Positions 1 to 11,290 of a DNA stretch of 64,000 nt are shown piece after piece. The notes under the pieces were generated by a model. The model was given only the letters and a program-made list of their open reading frames with translations, was not told where the DNA came from and did not search any database. Source of the stretch: Utricularia gibba (taxonomy: Eukaryota > Streptophyta > Magnoliopsida > Lamiales > Lentibulariaceae); contig CM007989.1 of the NCBI GenBank assembly GCA_002189035.1, positions 3,162,001 through 3,226,000 of the forward strand, given 5' to 3'. The first letter of the stretch is position 1. Each line of letters starts with the position of its first letter. The translations under genes and the position numbers were made by a program.

Positions 1-221
1 AGTGGGGTAGAAACCTCCGGCCGGAAATACCAGGCTTGCAGACGAGGTGGCGCGGAATTTGGAAGGACGGGAGAAGAGGGCGGTGGGCCATCCGATCAGC
101 CTTTTCGAGATTTTTATTTTTGACCTAATATATTAATGCATTTTTATATCTAATTAAAAATTAAAAATATTGGGAGTTGATTGCAAATTAAGAGTAGTTT
201 AGGGCCTTGAGAGCTATTCTT

Positions 222-1702
222 TGTAACGACCCGAGAAGGGGGCCTAGGAGCCATGGTCGTTACCCCACCCAGAAACGTGGCCTGTCTCTTGGGTGGCTTT
301 GGTTTGATTCGTTCAACCCACATGAACACGAGATTACCGGGGAATATCTTATTCATAAATACAGCAAGAGGGTCCAACATAATCCACGAAATCACATCAT
401 GAACATAAAGGAAAAGCACGAGCACAACAGCTGCTTCTATTCCCCAGGCTCTCCGGTCCTCCGAGTTCACTCCGTCAGCCCCTCCGCCTCTCCGCCAGTC
501 TCCGCACGACCAGAACCTTCACCTACACATAAGTTCGTAAGGGGATCAACATATGCATAGGGTAGACCACACTACCAACCATAAACACATCAGCTTAAGC
601 ATGGCACATATCATCGTAAGCATATCATCAGCACATATCGTCGTAAGAGCATAAACACATATATCATAAGAGACCCATTGGTCACAAGGGGCGTGCATCC
701 CGTGATGGCACATCACGTTACCGTCGGGAGGGACACCAGCCACGGTAATCCGTCCCAACCCCGCTCCCTTTGGAGCTCACGGCGATATCTACCCCCAAAC
801 TCACGTTGGGTTGCCGTCGGAGATACCTCGGCGAAGGGTCCGACCCCGCCCCTTCGGGCTCATCAACTTACGGCCCTTCGGCCCTTATTCGTACTTTCCG
901 GCTCATGCTTCCCCTTACCTTCGTGTGGCTCCTTCCCCTTCTGCCAAATCGTGACCTTCTCCTTCCATATCTCGGCATGGTGGCGCTCCTTCTCTGATTT
1001 CGAATGCCAAACCCGCCACCATGCCAAGCCCTTATATCCTACCTCCTGACTGTTGGGTTTCTGAGCCCTTTCCTCTTCCAACCCTTCACCTTTCGGCCCA
1101 GTATATGAAAGGTCGGCCCTCTTACACTTCTTAGGCCCTTGGGCTCTTCCCCAACACCTCATTGGGCCAATCCACACTAGCCATGTCTCACCTAACACTT
1201 GGGCTCGCGACCACTCTCCGCCCAGCATCCAGCGCGTCACTCACCATCCCTTGGGCACGCATGCTTGCTCGATCGCATAGAGTCCCGTAGCTCAAGTGGG
1301 TCTCTCCCACGAGCACCCTTGGGGATCACCCAAGAGTTCGGTACACCTCTAACAAGAGTTGCACGCCGTGTTCGGATCAGACCGATTCGTTGCGCGCGGA
1401 CCGCCAGGCAGAGGGTTCCTCGTAGCCACTCTATGCACGTTCCCTTAGCTCCTTCACATGCTGTATCACCATCGAAACGCAACATACTTCTACCCGGGTT
1501 ATGACAATTCTTGGCAATTTCAAGAGCAGTACAGCAGCATGCAGAAGAAGGCGCGGTTATACCTATTTTGGTCGACTAGGCTTCCGTATCCACCTGGCCC
1601 ATCTTGTCATTGGAGGATGATGCCACGTGGACGGAGATCGAGCCGTTACCAACAAAATGAGAGAAAATCTGTTGTGTCTGGGGGGTAAGTTTGGTATATC
1701 AC
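222..1702 (+). mobile_element. candidate solo LTR of a Ty3/gypsy-type retrotransposon
   Basis: The segment begins TGTAACGACCCGAG, the style of start common in plant Ty3/gypsy LTRs, and ends near TATATCACA. It is clearly more GC-rich than its flanks and holds no credible gene: the open frames in it are short, overlapping and unrelated to any family I know. No gag or pol motif follows, so a solo LTR or LTR fragment fits best. No perfect 5-bp target duplication was found at the assumed ends, so the boundaries are uncertain. It sits directly upstream of the glyoxalase-fold gene at 1844 and might supply part of its promoter. Confidence 0.35.
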
Positions 1703-1843
1703 AAGGCTTTTAATTCCGGATTTGCCCCTAACGGTTTCCGCTTCATGCCTTTTTGTCTCTCCACAACCCCCACACATCCTTTCATTTTATCCTCTCCCTG
1801 TTTGCGATTTTCTTCTCTCTAGGGTTTTAGAAGTTCTGATTTC

Positions 1844-2441
1844 ATGGCGCTTGAGGAAGGCATTGGCGTTTCTGCTCAGGTGAGTACCAAGGGAGAGGCT
1901 TCGAAGGTCGTTTTCACGGGGCTGAAAACGAAACTAGTGCTTGACGCTAATAAGACGATCGACGCTGTGGAGTTTTACAAAGCCGCATTCGGAGCGGAGG
2001 AGACACGCCGCTTGACTGCTGCGAAACGAAAGGCCGAAGACGAGTCGCCGATGGTTATCTTTGCTGAAATCCGGATCGGCTCCTCGTTGATACTTATTAC
2101 GGACCTCACAGGCTGCGACACTTCTCACGAGTTCGGCTTCGATACTTAAACGTGGTTTTCTCATTTATGAAATATTTTTTCTCTGTTTCTACCGTACCGG
2201 GTGGTCATCTTCAGATCTGTGCGTTCTTCTTCTTCTTATCGACGTTTTGGATGTTAATTTTATTTTTTCGCTTCATGTTCTTAGCTCAATGCCTAGAAAG
2301 AGCAGCTGCTTCTTCTGTCTTGAAACTGACGACGTCAAAGCCGCCGTTGCGAAGGCCGTCGCCGCCGGCGGTATTCATCACGAATTTTTGCAGATTGTCG
2401 ACCCCTTCGGGAACGTGTGGCATATCTCCAAGCCGATGTAG
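1844..2441 (+). CDS. glyoxalase I / VOC-fold family protein (Arabidopsis At5g48480-like)
   Basis: Two exons, 1844..2130 and 2285..2441, join in phase to give about 147 residues. The first exon carries the conserved opening strand-helix (VDAVEFYKAAFGAEE-like), and the second carries KAAVAKAVAAGG and the closing VDPFGNVW that ends VOC-fold domains. From memory the nearest relative is the small plant glyoxalase/bleomycin-resistance-fold protein At5g48480, a single VOC module that may dimerise. The substrate is unknown and true lactoylglutathione lyase activity is unlikely. Between KAVAAGG and DPFG this copy looks about ten residues shorter than I recall for the family. The donor is weak (GA/GTTCGG), so the junction is inferred from frame and alignment. 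Confidence 0.75.
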
Positions 2442-4824
2442 TTGACCGTTGACCAGGCTGGTTAACCGTCGAAGGATCCGATCTGCTTCATACGGTACAT
2501 TGGTCTCCTCCGTGGCTGAACATCATCTTAACTCATGCTTTTGAATTTCAGTACCCATAATATCTCCCAAACATGATTGGAATGCTTATTGCCTTTTTTG
2601 CTACGTTTAGTTGCTCGAATCCTACGTTTATTGAGTATTCTATCGTATGCTGTATTGCTAATAACTATCCACTTGAGCGGTTTTATGATGCCATCTCCAT
2701 CATCCTGTTGCGAATCATGTGGTCCCAGCCCCAGTTTCTGGCTTCCCCGCGCTTTGCATGGAATGCATGCCTTGTTGAATGGCGCCTTCAATTATTTTAT
2801 CCCCCCTGAGACCGCATTTTGTTTTCTGCCTTACTAATTAAATTTCGTGGTGTTTTGAATTAGTTTCTTTAAAAATGAGTGGGCTCATGGTGCATGGGAA
2901 ATGGCAATAAGGGAAATTTGGGTTGCTCTACTAAGTTGGAGGCCCAATTAGGCGATGCGAAAGAACAAGTCGCGGGCCCAAGAGAGAGGCCCTATGAATT
3001 ATTTCCTCTTCTGTATCATGAAATGAATGATCATGCGATGTCTAGGTAGCTCGGTTGGGACACATGATGCACGCACGCACACTACTCTTATGAGTGGCCT
3101 CTCATCCCGACTGGTGGACGGAGCATGTGCCTCCGCCAGTCTACATTTCGAGTGCATGTAGGCTGCGATAGGGCGGTAGTCCCATCCCCACCCCCCCTCC
3201 AGCATGTGGCGCGGGGTGCGCTTTTAAATCAAGTTTGGCTGTGGGTGTTGGGGTTGGTCAGTGGTTCTCTCCCGACATGTTCACTGATTGGACAGCACAC
3301 CCTCCGCCGAATCTCTTGACTTTCATGTGCGAGGAGTCATGATTTGCGCTCTCCCACTCCGCCATCCCCTGTGTTTTCGATGTCATTTTCTTGCTATTTA
3401 AATCTCCCATCTCTAATCACATCCGACTTGTTATAGACACATTTCCCTTTTTCATTATTTCCAACTGTATATCATTTTTTTATACAAAAGCAGCCTACCC
3501 ATGCCCCATGGTCAATCTTCCCATCAGTCTTCTCTCCTCTCCATTGTGGAAGAATCTTCTGCATTCCGGTGACGTTGCCTACTCGGCAGACCAGAGCCGG
3601 TTGGCTCAATATTCATAATGGTGAAATGGGACAGGTCGCGCCAACCTTGCCTTATAATATTATAGAAACCAACACACGCAAAACGGCGATCAATTTTACA
3701 GCGGACAAACGATGCTGCTTCAGGAAGCATCGTCCTCGTACTTTTACTGCAACCCCCTCCTCGATCCCCAATACTCTACAACATGGATTTTTTTAATCAT
3801 AAAATTTGAATGCTATTGATCACAATTATCCCAATACTCGTCTTAATCACACACAAAACAGATGGAAAATCCAACATTCTAACTGTTTAAATTAATGATA
3901 CTATCAATTAGATAAATACATATAAAATCTAAGTATATAATAAACGTGAATCATATTTAAAAAATTAAGTACAATCGATAACTAATCATTTATAATTTAC
4001 TATTTTAAATTTAAATCACAATGTGAAATTATATATTCTAATACTAAAGATTATGAAGTTTGGTGGATTTAGTTTAGAGGCTGCCCTAATCATCTTCTAC
4101 AAGATGAGCTTAGAGTCATTGTTGTTGATCAGATTTTTCACTTGGAGAGCATTTATGCCACTTGTTACACAAATTTAAAGAAAGACTGGCGTCTGGTCAA
4201 CTTGGAATTTGAGGCGTTCTTTCCTGAGTATCGATATTTGGGCCTCTTTGTCGGAAGTTTTTTTTAATTCATTTGTTTTTGTTAATATCGTTACCTACCT
4301 ACTACTACACGGTATGCATTGATTGCCCATCCCACATTCCACACCCAACACCTCTTCACGTTTGACTGTTGACACCTACATTGCCAACTTTGTTTTTTTC
4401 TTTTTCTTTTTTTTACATTTTTACAGCGTGGGTATTTTAGCTACGATTTGTGTGGTAAATTTTAATTCGAGTTTGGGGAAAATGAATCTTGAAACTGAAA
4501 TTTGAATTCAAATGAAATTGACAATTCGAGAGGAAAGAAAAACAATGAAAGATGAATCTTTTGGAAGAAGGAAGAAGAGAAGACTGTTTCTTCACTTAAA
4601 AAAAATTTAAAAAAAATCTGTGTAGAATCCCCTTTCCACACCTGTGGGTCTCCTTCCTCCGAAAGTTGTGTGTCCTCTCATGCACTCTTTTTCTCCCTTT
4701 TCATTATTACCATCTCCACCTTTTTTCTTTACAAAACCAGCCGCTTCCTCGAGTACCATTTTCCCCATCTTCTTCGCGGAATCTCCTGAATCCAAGATCC
4801 CTCTACTTTTGCCTGCCTGTCTCC
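2442..4824. other. intergenic, no gene recognised
   Basis: The stretch 2442-3790 has mixed composition with no coding signal. The stretch 3790-4080 is very AT-rich. At 4090-4270 one + strand frame stays open for about 55 codons with protein-like composition (HLLQDELRVIVVDQ...), but has no start and no family match that I recognise; an old retroelement fragment is possible. Positions 4560-4824 probably hold the 5' leader of the NOI gene, being pyrimidine-rich with many CTTC runs. Confidence 0.5.
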
Positions 4825-5652
4825 ATGGATGTAAATCTAAGCAACCCAGTTCTTCAATCCGTGTTTTTTCAAGTTCATTCGTCGAAAGACTGAATCTTGT
4901 TTTGTGGGCTGCAGGAGTTCTACTTCAGGAGGAATCACGTCCCTGCGTTCGGGAGCTGGGATTGCGACGGAGATCTCCCGTTTTCGGAGTGCTTTGACAA
5001 CGTTAGAGATCGTGGACCTTTCCGGTACGGCTACTCCGATGACCGTGATCTCTACGTCACCGGAGATTTGTACGAGAATGATGTCGTCACTCCGGCTGTC
5101 ATCGTCGTTCCTCGCCGCACGGTTAGGACAAAAAATCATTACTAGTGTATTCATGAAAAAATGGTCCAGAGGAACAACGACTCATCCCTCTGTCTGTTTC
5201 CGTGTTTTCTTTTTACCAGTAAAAAAAATGGAATGGCTCTGATGAGTTTGATGGCTCTTTGATTCTAACTGCAGGTTAAAAAAGCTGCGTATTCCAAGGA
5301 GAAGGGTGGAAAATACGATGATTTCGCTGTTCTGAAACTCAAATCATCGCCGCCGCAGCCTAAAGCGGTCGACGAGGATTTGTACAAGATCTCGCCGGAT
5401 CTCCTCCGCCGTGCGAGCTACAAAAGAGTAAGCTTTCCTTTTTGGGTGCATGATTCAATTATTCACGAACAAGAACACAATTCACCACGTGATCTAATGA
5501 TAACGTGTAGAGCTGATAATCAGTGTCTAACTGCTCTTAGGATGTGATTACAGAAGTTAATCGCTAATGGCGTGATTTAATGACTTTTGCAGAAGGGGCT
5601 CTGGGGAATGCTCTCAAGCTGCATGAAGTTGAAACCAAGCTGCGTTTGTTGA
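4825..5652 (+). CDS. NOI / RIN4-like protein (AvrRpt-cleavage domain, pfam05627 type)
   Basis: Exons 4825..4830, 4915..5121, 5275..5427 and 5593..5652 are all in phase 0 and give 141 residues. The first exon is only ATG GAT, followed at once by GTAAATC. Without it the open frame has no start codon, and M-D/E at the beginning matches the usual NOI N-terminus. Residues about 10-30 contain VPAFGSWD, the signature cleaved in RIN4 by the AvrRpt2 protease, followed by the acidic/aromatic NOI stretch. The C-terminus (KGLWGMLSSCMKLKPSCVC) is basic and has three cysteines, a likely palmitoylation-type membrane anchor as in RIN4. NOI proteins sit at the plasma membrane, and some act in immune signalling or exocytosis. 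The family call is firm; the role of this member is unknown. Confidence 0.85.
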
Positions 5653-6960
5653 GGAGGATGATGACCCACTAAAGTCTTGTCTTTTGGCTTGTTGCAAGCA
5701 AAGTGTCACATGAAGTATGATTGGTGTGAATTTGTCTGAATTTTAGAACAAAAAAGCATGTACATTGATGGTGTACTAATGCTTTTTTGAATATAAAATT
5801 TAGATTAAAACTACATTAATAGTTCTTTATTCAACAATATATGGGTCTCTCACATGCATAAAACTTATCCTCTCAAGTCCATTGGGCCTCTACATGGGAC
5901 CAATGACCAGATTCACCTCTGCAATCGAAGTAGAATTCATGTTTCAGAGCTCATGTGGGAAAAAAATGGTGGTAGCATGTCCATGGGACCATTTCAGGTG
6001 CATTCGGGGGTGTGCTTGGCGTTATGGAAGTATTTGTCCTTTAAGTTCAAGTTGCATCTCCGGCGGCACGCAGACCAGAAACAGTGACGGAGAAAAAGAA
6101 AACCGACTACTGTAACTACAGAGTAGACTCAGGCGAATCTACAGATTTCAGCCGGGATTCCTGGTTCTTGTGTTCATACATATCCAGGGAGTAGACGCTG
6201 TTCGGTAATGGGCTCGTTTTGCTTGGTCCATGTATGCCATCAGCACTCGTATGCAGAGTCCTTTGGGTGTGTAGGCCACCGGCCGTCGGACAGCTACTCC
6301 ATCATAGTCGGTGTGAAGCTCGGCATGGCATTGGGGAGGTTTTTCAGCTGCATTCCCGGTGGGACTTCTTTTTCCGTTCAATGGAAATTGGGCCATCTCT
6401 CATCCAGAGCAATATAGTACAAACATCAGAATTACTGGACTCCTCTTCGTCCCCTGGTTTATCATGTTCCCTAGTAACTATTTTATCTGGTATTCAGAGG
6501 CCAACTTCTTCCTGAAATTTGGCCCATCCGGAACTCAGAACTAGCACAGCAATGCCTGCACACAAATTGCATTGAAATGGCTAGGCATTCTAAGAATATA
6601 GAGCATCTGGGTTTAACAATCCTCCTCTAGGAGCATCTCCCATTACTCCCCCAGTCCCCCCTCGTCATCTTCTTCAGCTTCTCCTTACAATTGAACAAAG
6701 CGTGAAGCCGCAATCCGATAGATGGCTTCCTGCTTGTCGGTAACACACTCGAGCCATTCTCAAGCACATAAACACAACGGAACTTGAGTAGCTGAAGCAA
6801 AATTCTCCTCTGCTGTTAACGGCAAATATTCTGTTTCAATGTCGATAACGAAGCTTGCATTAAACGAAAACTCTCACCACAAGGAGCAGAGGATGAACAG
6901 TTGCCACCGCCAGCACAATTTTTATGGGCCGGGCCTCATATACAATTTATATAATCGTAT
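5653..6960. other. intergenic, no gene recognised
   Basis: This holds the 3' UTR of the NOI gene, then about 1 kb of moderately GC-rich DNA (5850-6600) with open frames below 100 codons on both strands. None resembles a family I know. Positions 6650-6960 lead into the eL32 promoter. Confidence 0.5.
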
Positions 6961-7020
6961 TGGGCTAATACAAGAGTATGCGGCCCAAATATTTTATAAA
7001 ACATTGCGGAACCCTAATTC
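6961..7020 (+). promoter_or_regulatory. eL32 core promoter: site II (TGGGCY), TATA and telo-box-like element
   Basis: The order is TGGGCT at 6961, GCGGCCCAAA at about 6980, TTTATAAAAC at about 6992, then GGAACCCTAATT at about 7008. Site II and telo-box (AAACCCTAA) elements are established marks of plant ribosomal-protein promoters. The same order and spacing recur, inverted, upstream of the second eL32 copy (16603-16660). The transcription start probably lies around 7010-7025, with an intron in the 5' UTR starting near 7058 (CTTCAG/GTTGG). Confidence 0.7.
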
Positions 7021-7288
7021 TCTCACTGATCTCCGCCGGAGGGTCAGCAGGAAACTTCAGGTTGGTTTTCAGTGTCCTACCGGTTTCTGATTAGCTTTTT
7101 TGGTTGAATCGATTGTGGAACTATTTTCGTTATGATTCTTAGATGGGTAGAAGTTAGATGTGTAATCCCATATGGTTCTGGGGTTATGTAGTTCATCGTC
7201 ATATATAAAGGGTTCTGATGTTTTTCTTCGGCTTACCATAATCCGTGTTATTTGTTTGCTGATTGGTTCAACTTTGTATGTAGAAGTC

Positions 7289-8022
7289 ATGGCTGTTCCG
7301 TTGCTGACCAAGAAGATCGTGAAGAAGCGTGTGAAGAAGTTCAAGAGGCACCAAAGTGACAGATTTGTTTCTGTGAAGGTTTGATTTTCAATATTGCTTA
7401 GGATCTTCACTTAAGCAATCGCCTAGAGTTTATATGGCTTCACTTATGAGATACTTACATTGTTATGTTCTTGCACAACGATGAAGGGCAATATTAGATT
7501 GTCTGAGATTTCTGTATCCTGGAAACGAATCAGAACTTATTATTTTTGTTCTTTCCTGATGTTTTGGATGTGAATGAACGATGCTCGTTTGTTATCTTAT
7601 GATTCTCATCTAACATGGAGTAACTTCGCAGCCAAACTGGCGCAGGCCGAAGGGTATCGACTCCCGTGTTAGGAGAAAGTTCAAGGGATGTACTTTGATG
7701 CCGAATATCGGTTATGGTTCGGACAAGAAGACTCGCCATTACCTCCCGAATGGATTTAAGAAGTTTGTTGTTCACAATGTCAAGGAGCTGGAAGTTCTGA
7801 TGATGCACAACAGGTTCTTTTCCAACATAATTGCGCGTCCACTACATATGCTCGAAGACAGTTTTCCGTGATTTGTTTCCATTGTATCTCAGGACATACT
7901 GTGCTGAGATTGCTCATAATGTCTCCACCAAGAAACGAAAGGACATTGTAGAACGAGCTGCTCAGCTCGACATCGTCGTCACCAACAAGTTGGCCAGGTT
8001 GCGCAGCCAGGAAGACGAGTAA
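7289..8022 (+). CDS. RPL32: 60S ribosomal protein eL32, copy 1
   Basis: Exons 7289..7378, 7632..7813 and 7893..8022 give 133 residues, the normal eukaryotic eL32 length. The protein runs from [20 protein letters not shown] to [10 protein letters not shown] and keeps the conserved core [37 protein letters not shown] and [16 protein letters not shown]. It is a structural protein of the large cytosolic ribosomal subunit. Its promoter has site II and telo-box elements, and the 5' UTR appears to carry an intron. A second intact copy with the same exon lengths lies inverted at 15544-16262. Family and exon boundaries are both secure. Confidence 0.97.
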
Positions 8023-8046
8023 GCTGCATTGCAGTCTGTATTTTTT

Positions 8047-8106
8047 TGCTCTTGGTATGTTTTGTTTCTGACGCGCAGTTTCTGCTTCATGCTCTTGGTA
8101 TGTTTT
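8047..8106 (+). repeat. 17-bp direct repeat in eL32 3' UTR
   Basis: TGCTCTTGGTATGTTTT occurs at 8047-8063 and again at 8090-8106, 43 bp apart, just after the eL32 stop codon. It looks like a small local duplication within the 3' UTR. The other eL32 copy lacks it. Confidence 0.7.
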
Positions 8107-8735
8107 ATGAATGACGTGTGCTTCACGAGCTTCATTGAAATGCTTCCCCATCTCTGCTCTCTGTTTGAGGCACTGGCCTGCGGTTGTTACTTTGACCATT
8201 CTAATGCACCGGCACTGCATCGAAACATCACTAGAAAAAAAAAAACCCGCAAAATTACAGTTTCAAAACTTGGGTTCTGGATAATGCACGTTTGCCTTAG
8301 TCACACCGAAGTGATCGTTTCCGTCACTCTCAGAGAGAGCCACCCCCCGCTGAAAATCCCATTTTCACTCCGGCGAATTGCATACGGAGAAGCGTTAAAA
8401 AAAATATTTTTGCAGAGATTTCAAGCAAGCTGGCCTCGAAACCAAAGAAATGTATGCTGCAGGGAAGGCAGGCGATCTTGTACTGATGGCCAGGTCGAGC
8501 ATCGATCAGTAGTATAATGAGGCATGATGATCAGGTTTCACGCATCGTGTTCCTCACCGGAGGACAGAGTTACTAGATGAACTTCGACGGCCAAAAAATA
8601 AAATTGAAGATGCGTTAATTTAGGAGCTCTGATGGCCGTCGGGAAAAAGATTCAAAGAATCGATTTTTTTCGTTTTTTTAAGCCTGAGGAGTATATATAT
8701 CGCAGTTCTGCGTTCCCTTGGCGGCTAAGGGGGAG

Positions 8736-11152
8736 ATGTTTTTGAAAAGGCTTCTCTGCACTCAATCCGCCCGCCGCAGTCAGTGGCCGGTGAAGCAAGT
8801 GACGAGTTCCAATTTCTCCGACGCGCTTGAAGAAATTGAAGGCTATATAATTAATTCTGATTTCGTGGCGGTTTCGATGCAGACAACCGGCACTCACGCC
8901 ACCACTTGGCAGAAACTTCTCTCAATTGATACGCCGGAGACGGCTTATCTCAAGGCCAAGCGTGCGGCGGAGCGTTTCCAAGTTGTCCAATTTGCCGTCT
9001 GCCCATTTTCGATTAAGGGCTCCAAGCTTATTGCCTATCCGTAAGCTTTTTTCGTCGGCTTCTTCATAGTTAAAGGGATCCTCTTTGAGAATAAATGCAT
9101 TAGATTTTTTTCGAGCAGGTACAATTTCCACTTATTTCCAAGGGATGAGCTTAATGTTGGGATGCCATCATATAGTTTCTCGTGCCAGTCATCTTACTTG
9201 ACCTCTATGGCGCGTGAAGGTTTTGATTTCAATGCTTGGATACACAATGGTAACATCCTTCAATCTGGAAATCAGTTTCTGTGATTCGTTTATTTGAACA
9301 AAGTTCATTTTGTGCGAATAGGCATATCTTATTTGTCAAGGTCACAAGAATCAGTTGCTAGGCTTCGTGGGTCGTTAAACAGCATCTCTATGGAGCAGTC
9401 TAGTTTCCCTTATTCAGTTGCTGATAACCTGTTCAAGGAAAGAACCAAAAACAGGGTAAAGAGTTGGATAAATGTCTGTAAAGATTCATGTAAATCTACT
9501 GAGGGTTAGTCTTCCCATTATTGCCATCTTTCTCCTTGCACTGCTGGTGTATTCATTCAGAAATTGCAGATGCCCTGTTACTTTCTTTGAGAAAAATTTT
9601 ATCTGGAGATGAAGTTTTTGGTTCCAGACCATCCTTGATTATAGACATATGCACCAAGCGACAAGCAATGCTTGCATTAGAGGTTAAGCTTCTTTGGGGA
9701 TGGTTTCTATGGGTTCTTTGTTGGGTTTGAGTTTCACATTGTTTATAACCAAGTGCAGGCATTGAAGGGGTTTGAAGAAGTTTTTGCGTTGCAAGTCCCT
9801 GCGAAAGGAATTGGAATGCAAAAGGCTATTCGGGTTGTTTTTACAAGATCTGAAGAAGACAGGAAACTTCTTGAGGTACAACGTGAACCTTGATATCTCT
9901 ATTATGTCGTTTTAAATGTTGTGAAATCAGGATTTCTAACACCTTTTTCCCTGAACAGAAAGAACTCCAAGCAATTGAACAGGAAGAGAGAAGGCGTGTT
10001 AGAGGCTTTGGCGAGGTGATAGAACTCATATCTAAGTCCCAGAAACCAGTTGTAACGCACAACATTCTTTATGGTCAAGTTCAACAATTACTTTCTGATC
10101 ATTTTGATGACCAATACTTCCCATACTTCCATTTTTAATGAACTTCAATTTGTTGTTGCATCCAGATTTTTCAGTTATACACTCCAAGTTTATATCTTCA
10201 CTTTCCATGTCTCTTAACGAATTCAAAGCCTCGGTGGAATCAGTCTTCAGTTGTATTCTTGACACCCGCAGTCTCATGGAGGAAGTTGGTCCATTTGATA
10301 AAATGAACAGCGTACAAGCAGCCACTGCCTATCTAGATGGCCGTTTCTATTTGCCATTTGAGATGGATATTCCCAAAGGATGTAAGAAAATGATCCTCAG
10401 GAATTTTCTTCCACTTCATTTCTTATTGCTATGCTTTATCTTAACCTACAGTAAGAGACTTGATTGATTTTCTTTATTGTGCATGTAAAGTTTTTATGGA
10501 TAATTCACATGAGATCAACAAATTAATAGTGCTTGTTTCCTCTTCACTAGGGACTGAGAATATCACTTCTCATGGCCACAATGTTCTGAGGCTGATCCAA
10601 CTTTTCGCCAAGCTGTGCTCTGTATTGAAGATCCATCAAGAATCCATGCAAGGAGTAAGTTCATCATCGTCTCCCCTTCGCCATTACGTGAATAGATTCA
10701 CTGTTTCCTCCAGAGGCCCCGTGGAAGAAGATGGTAGAGATAGCAGCAGTATCATCAGCGTTGATAAACTAGTTTTTTTGTGGGGATTTCGACCCGGATC
10801 ATCTGTGCAAATCCTCAAGTCCCTTATATGTGAATCTTATCCGGGATTATGCCCTGAAGACATAGATGTGAAAATGGTGGACAAGACATGTGCAGCGGCT
10901 GTTTTCAAGATTGGTGGTTTGCCTACTCCAAGAGATGAGCTCAAAATTGTGAATTTTTCCGGCATGAAATCTGCTGGCTACAACACATACAGAAGAGCCT
11001 GTGATAACATTTTGTGGGATCACGATTTAGCAGATTGCTTAGAGACAGCATCCATGAATGAAGAAGCAGACTTTCTTACATCAGACAAGCTACAGCCGCA
11101 GCCGGTAGTACACTGGAATAAGGCTGATATCATTAACCTGGATGAACTTTGA
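8736..11152 (+). CDS. PARN-like protein (poly(A)-specific ribonuclease family, At3g25430-like), catalytic residues degenerate
   Basis: Exons 8736..9040, 9119..9249, 9322..9504, 9561..9682, 9759..9875, 9959..10073, 10166..10381 and 10551..11152 give 596 residues. Family marks include FQVVQFAVCPF, YPYNFHLFPRDEL, FSCQSSYLTSMAREGFDFN and GISYLSRSQES. They match the plant PARN-like branch that ends in NLDEL/NFDEL, distinct from the active AHG2/PARN branch. Active PARN is a DEDD 3' exonuclease. Here the first motif (D-x-E) reads S47-M-Q49, the second Asp is kept (D325), and the third Asp is N407 in SHGHN. Three of four metal ligands are therefore missing, and deadenylation is unlikely without other residues taking over. 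The basic start (MFLKRLLCTQSARR) suits a mitochondrial presequence. The 3' end is 138 bp from the convergent MLO gene. Confidence 0.85.
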
Positions 11153-11290
11153 TGTTCACAGTAACTAAATTGAGCGTTGTATTATGCTTGGTTGATAAGT
11201 TTCTATGATAACATGAAGATAGAGGAAGAGTTTCCATGAAAGCACAACCCTGATAAGCAACAGCGTTCTTGCAACTTAACAGAGCATTTA

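Noticed and set aside
207-1700. Several overlapping open frames of 70-125 codons on both strands
   Set aside because: Low-complexity frames inside a GC-rich repeat-like block, with no family resemblance.
10655-10713. Possible extra intron in the last PARN-like exon (GTAAGT ... CCTCCAG)
   Set aside because: It would be 59 nt and not a multiple of three, breaking a frame that reads well to the family C-terminus.
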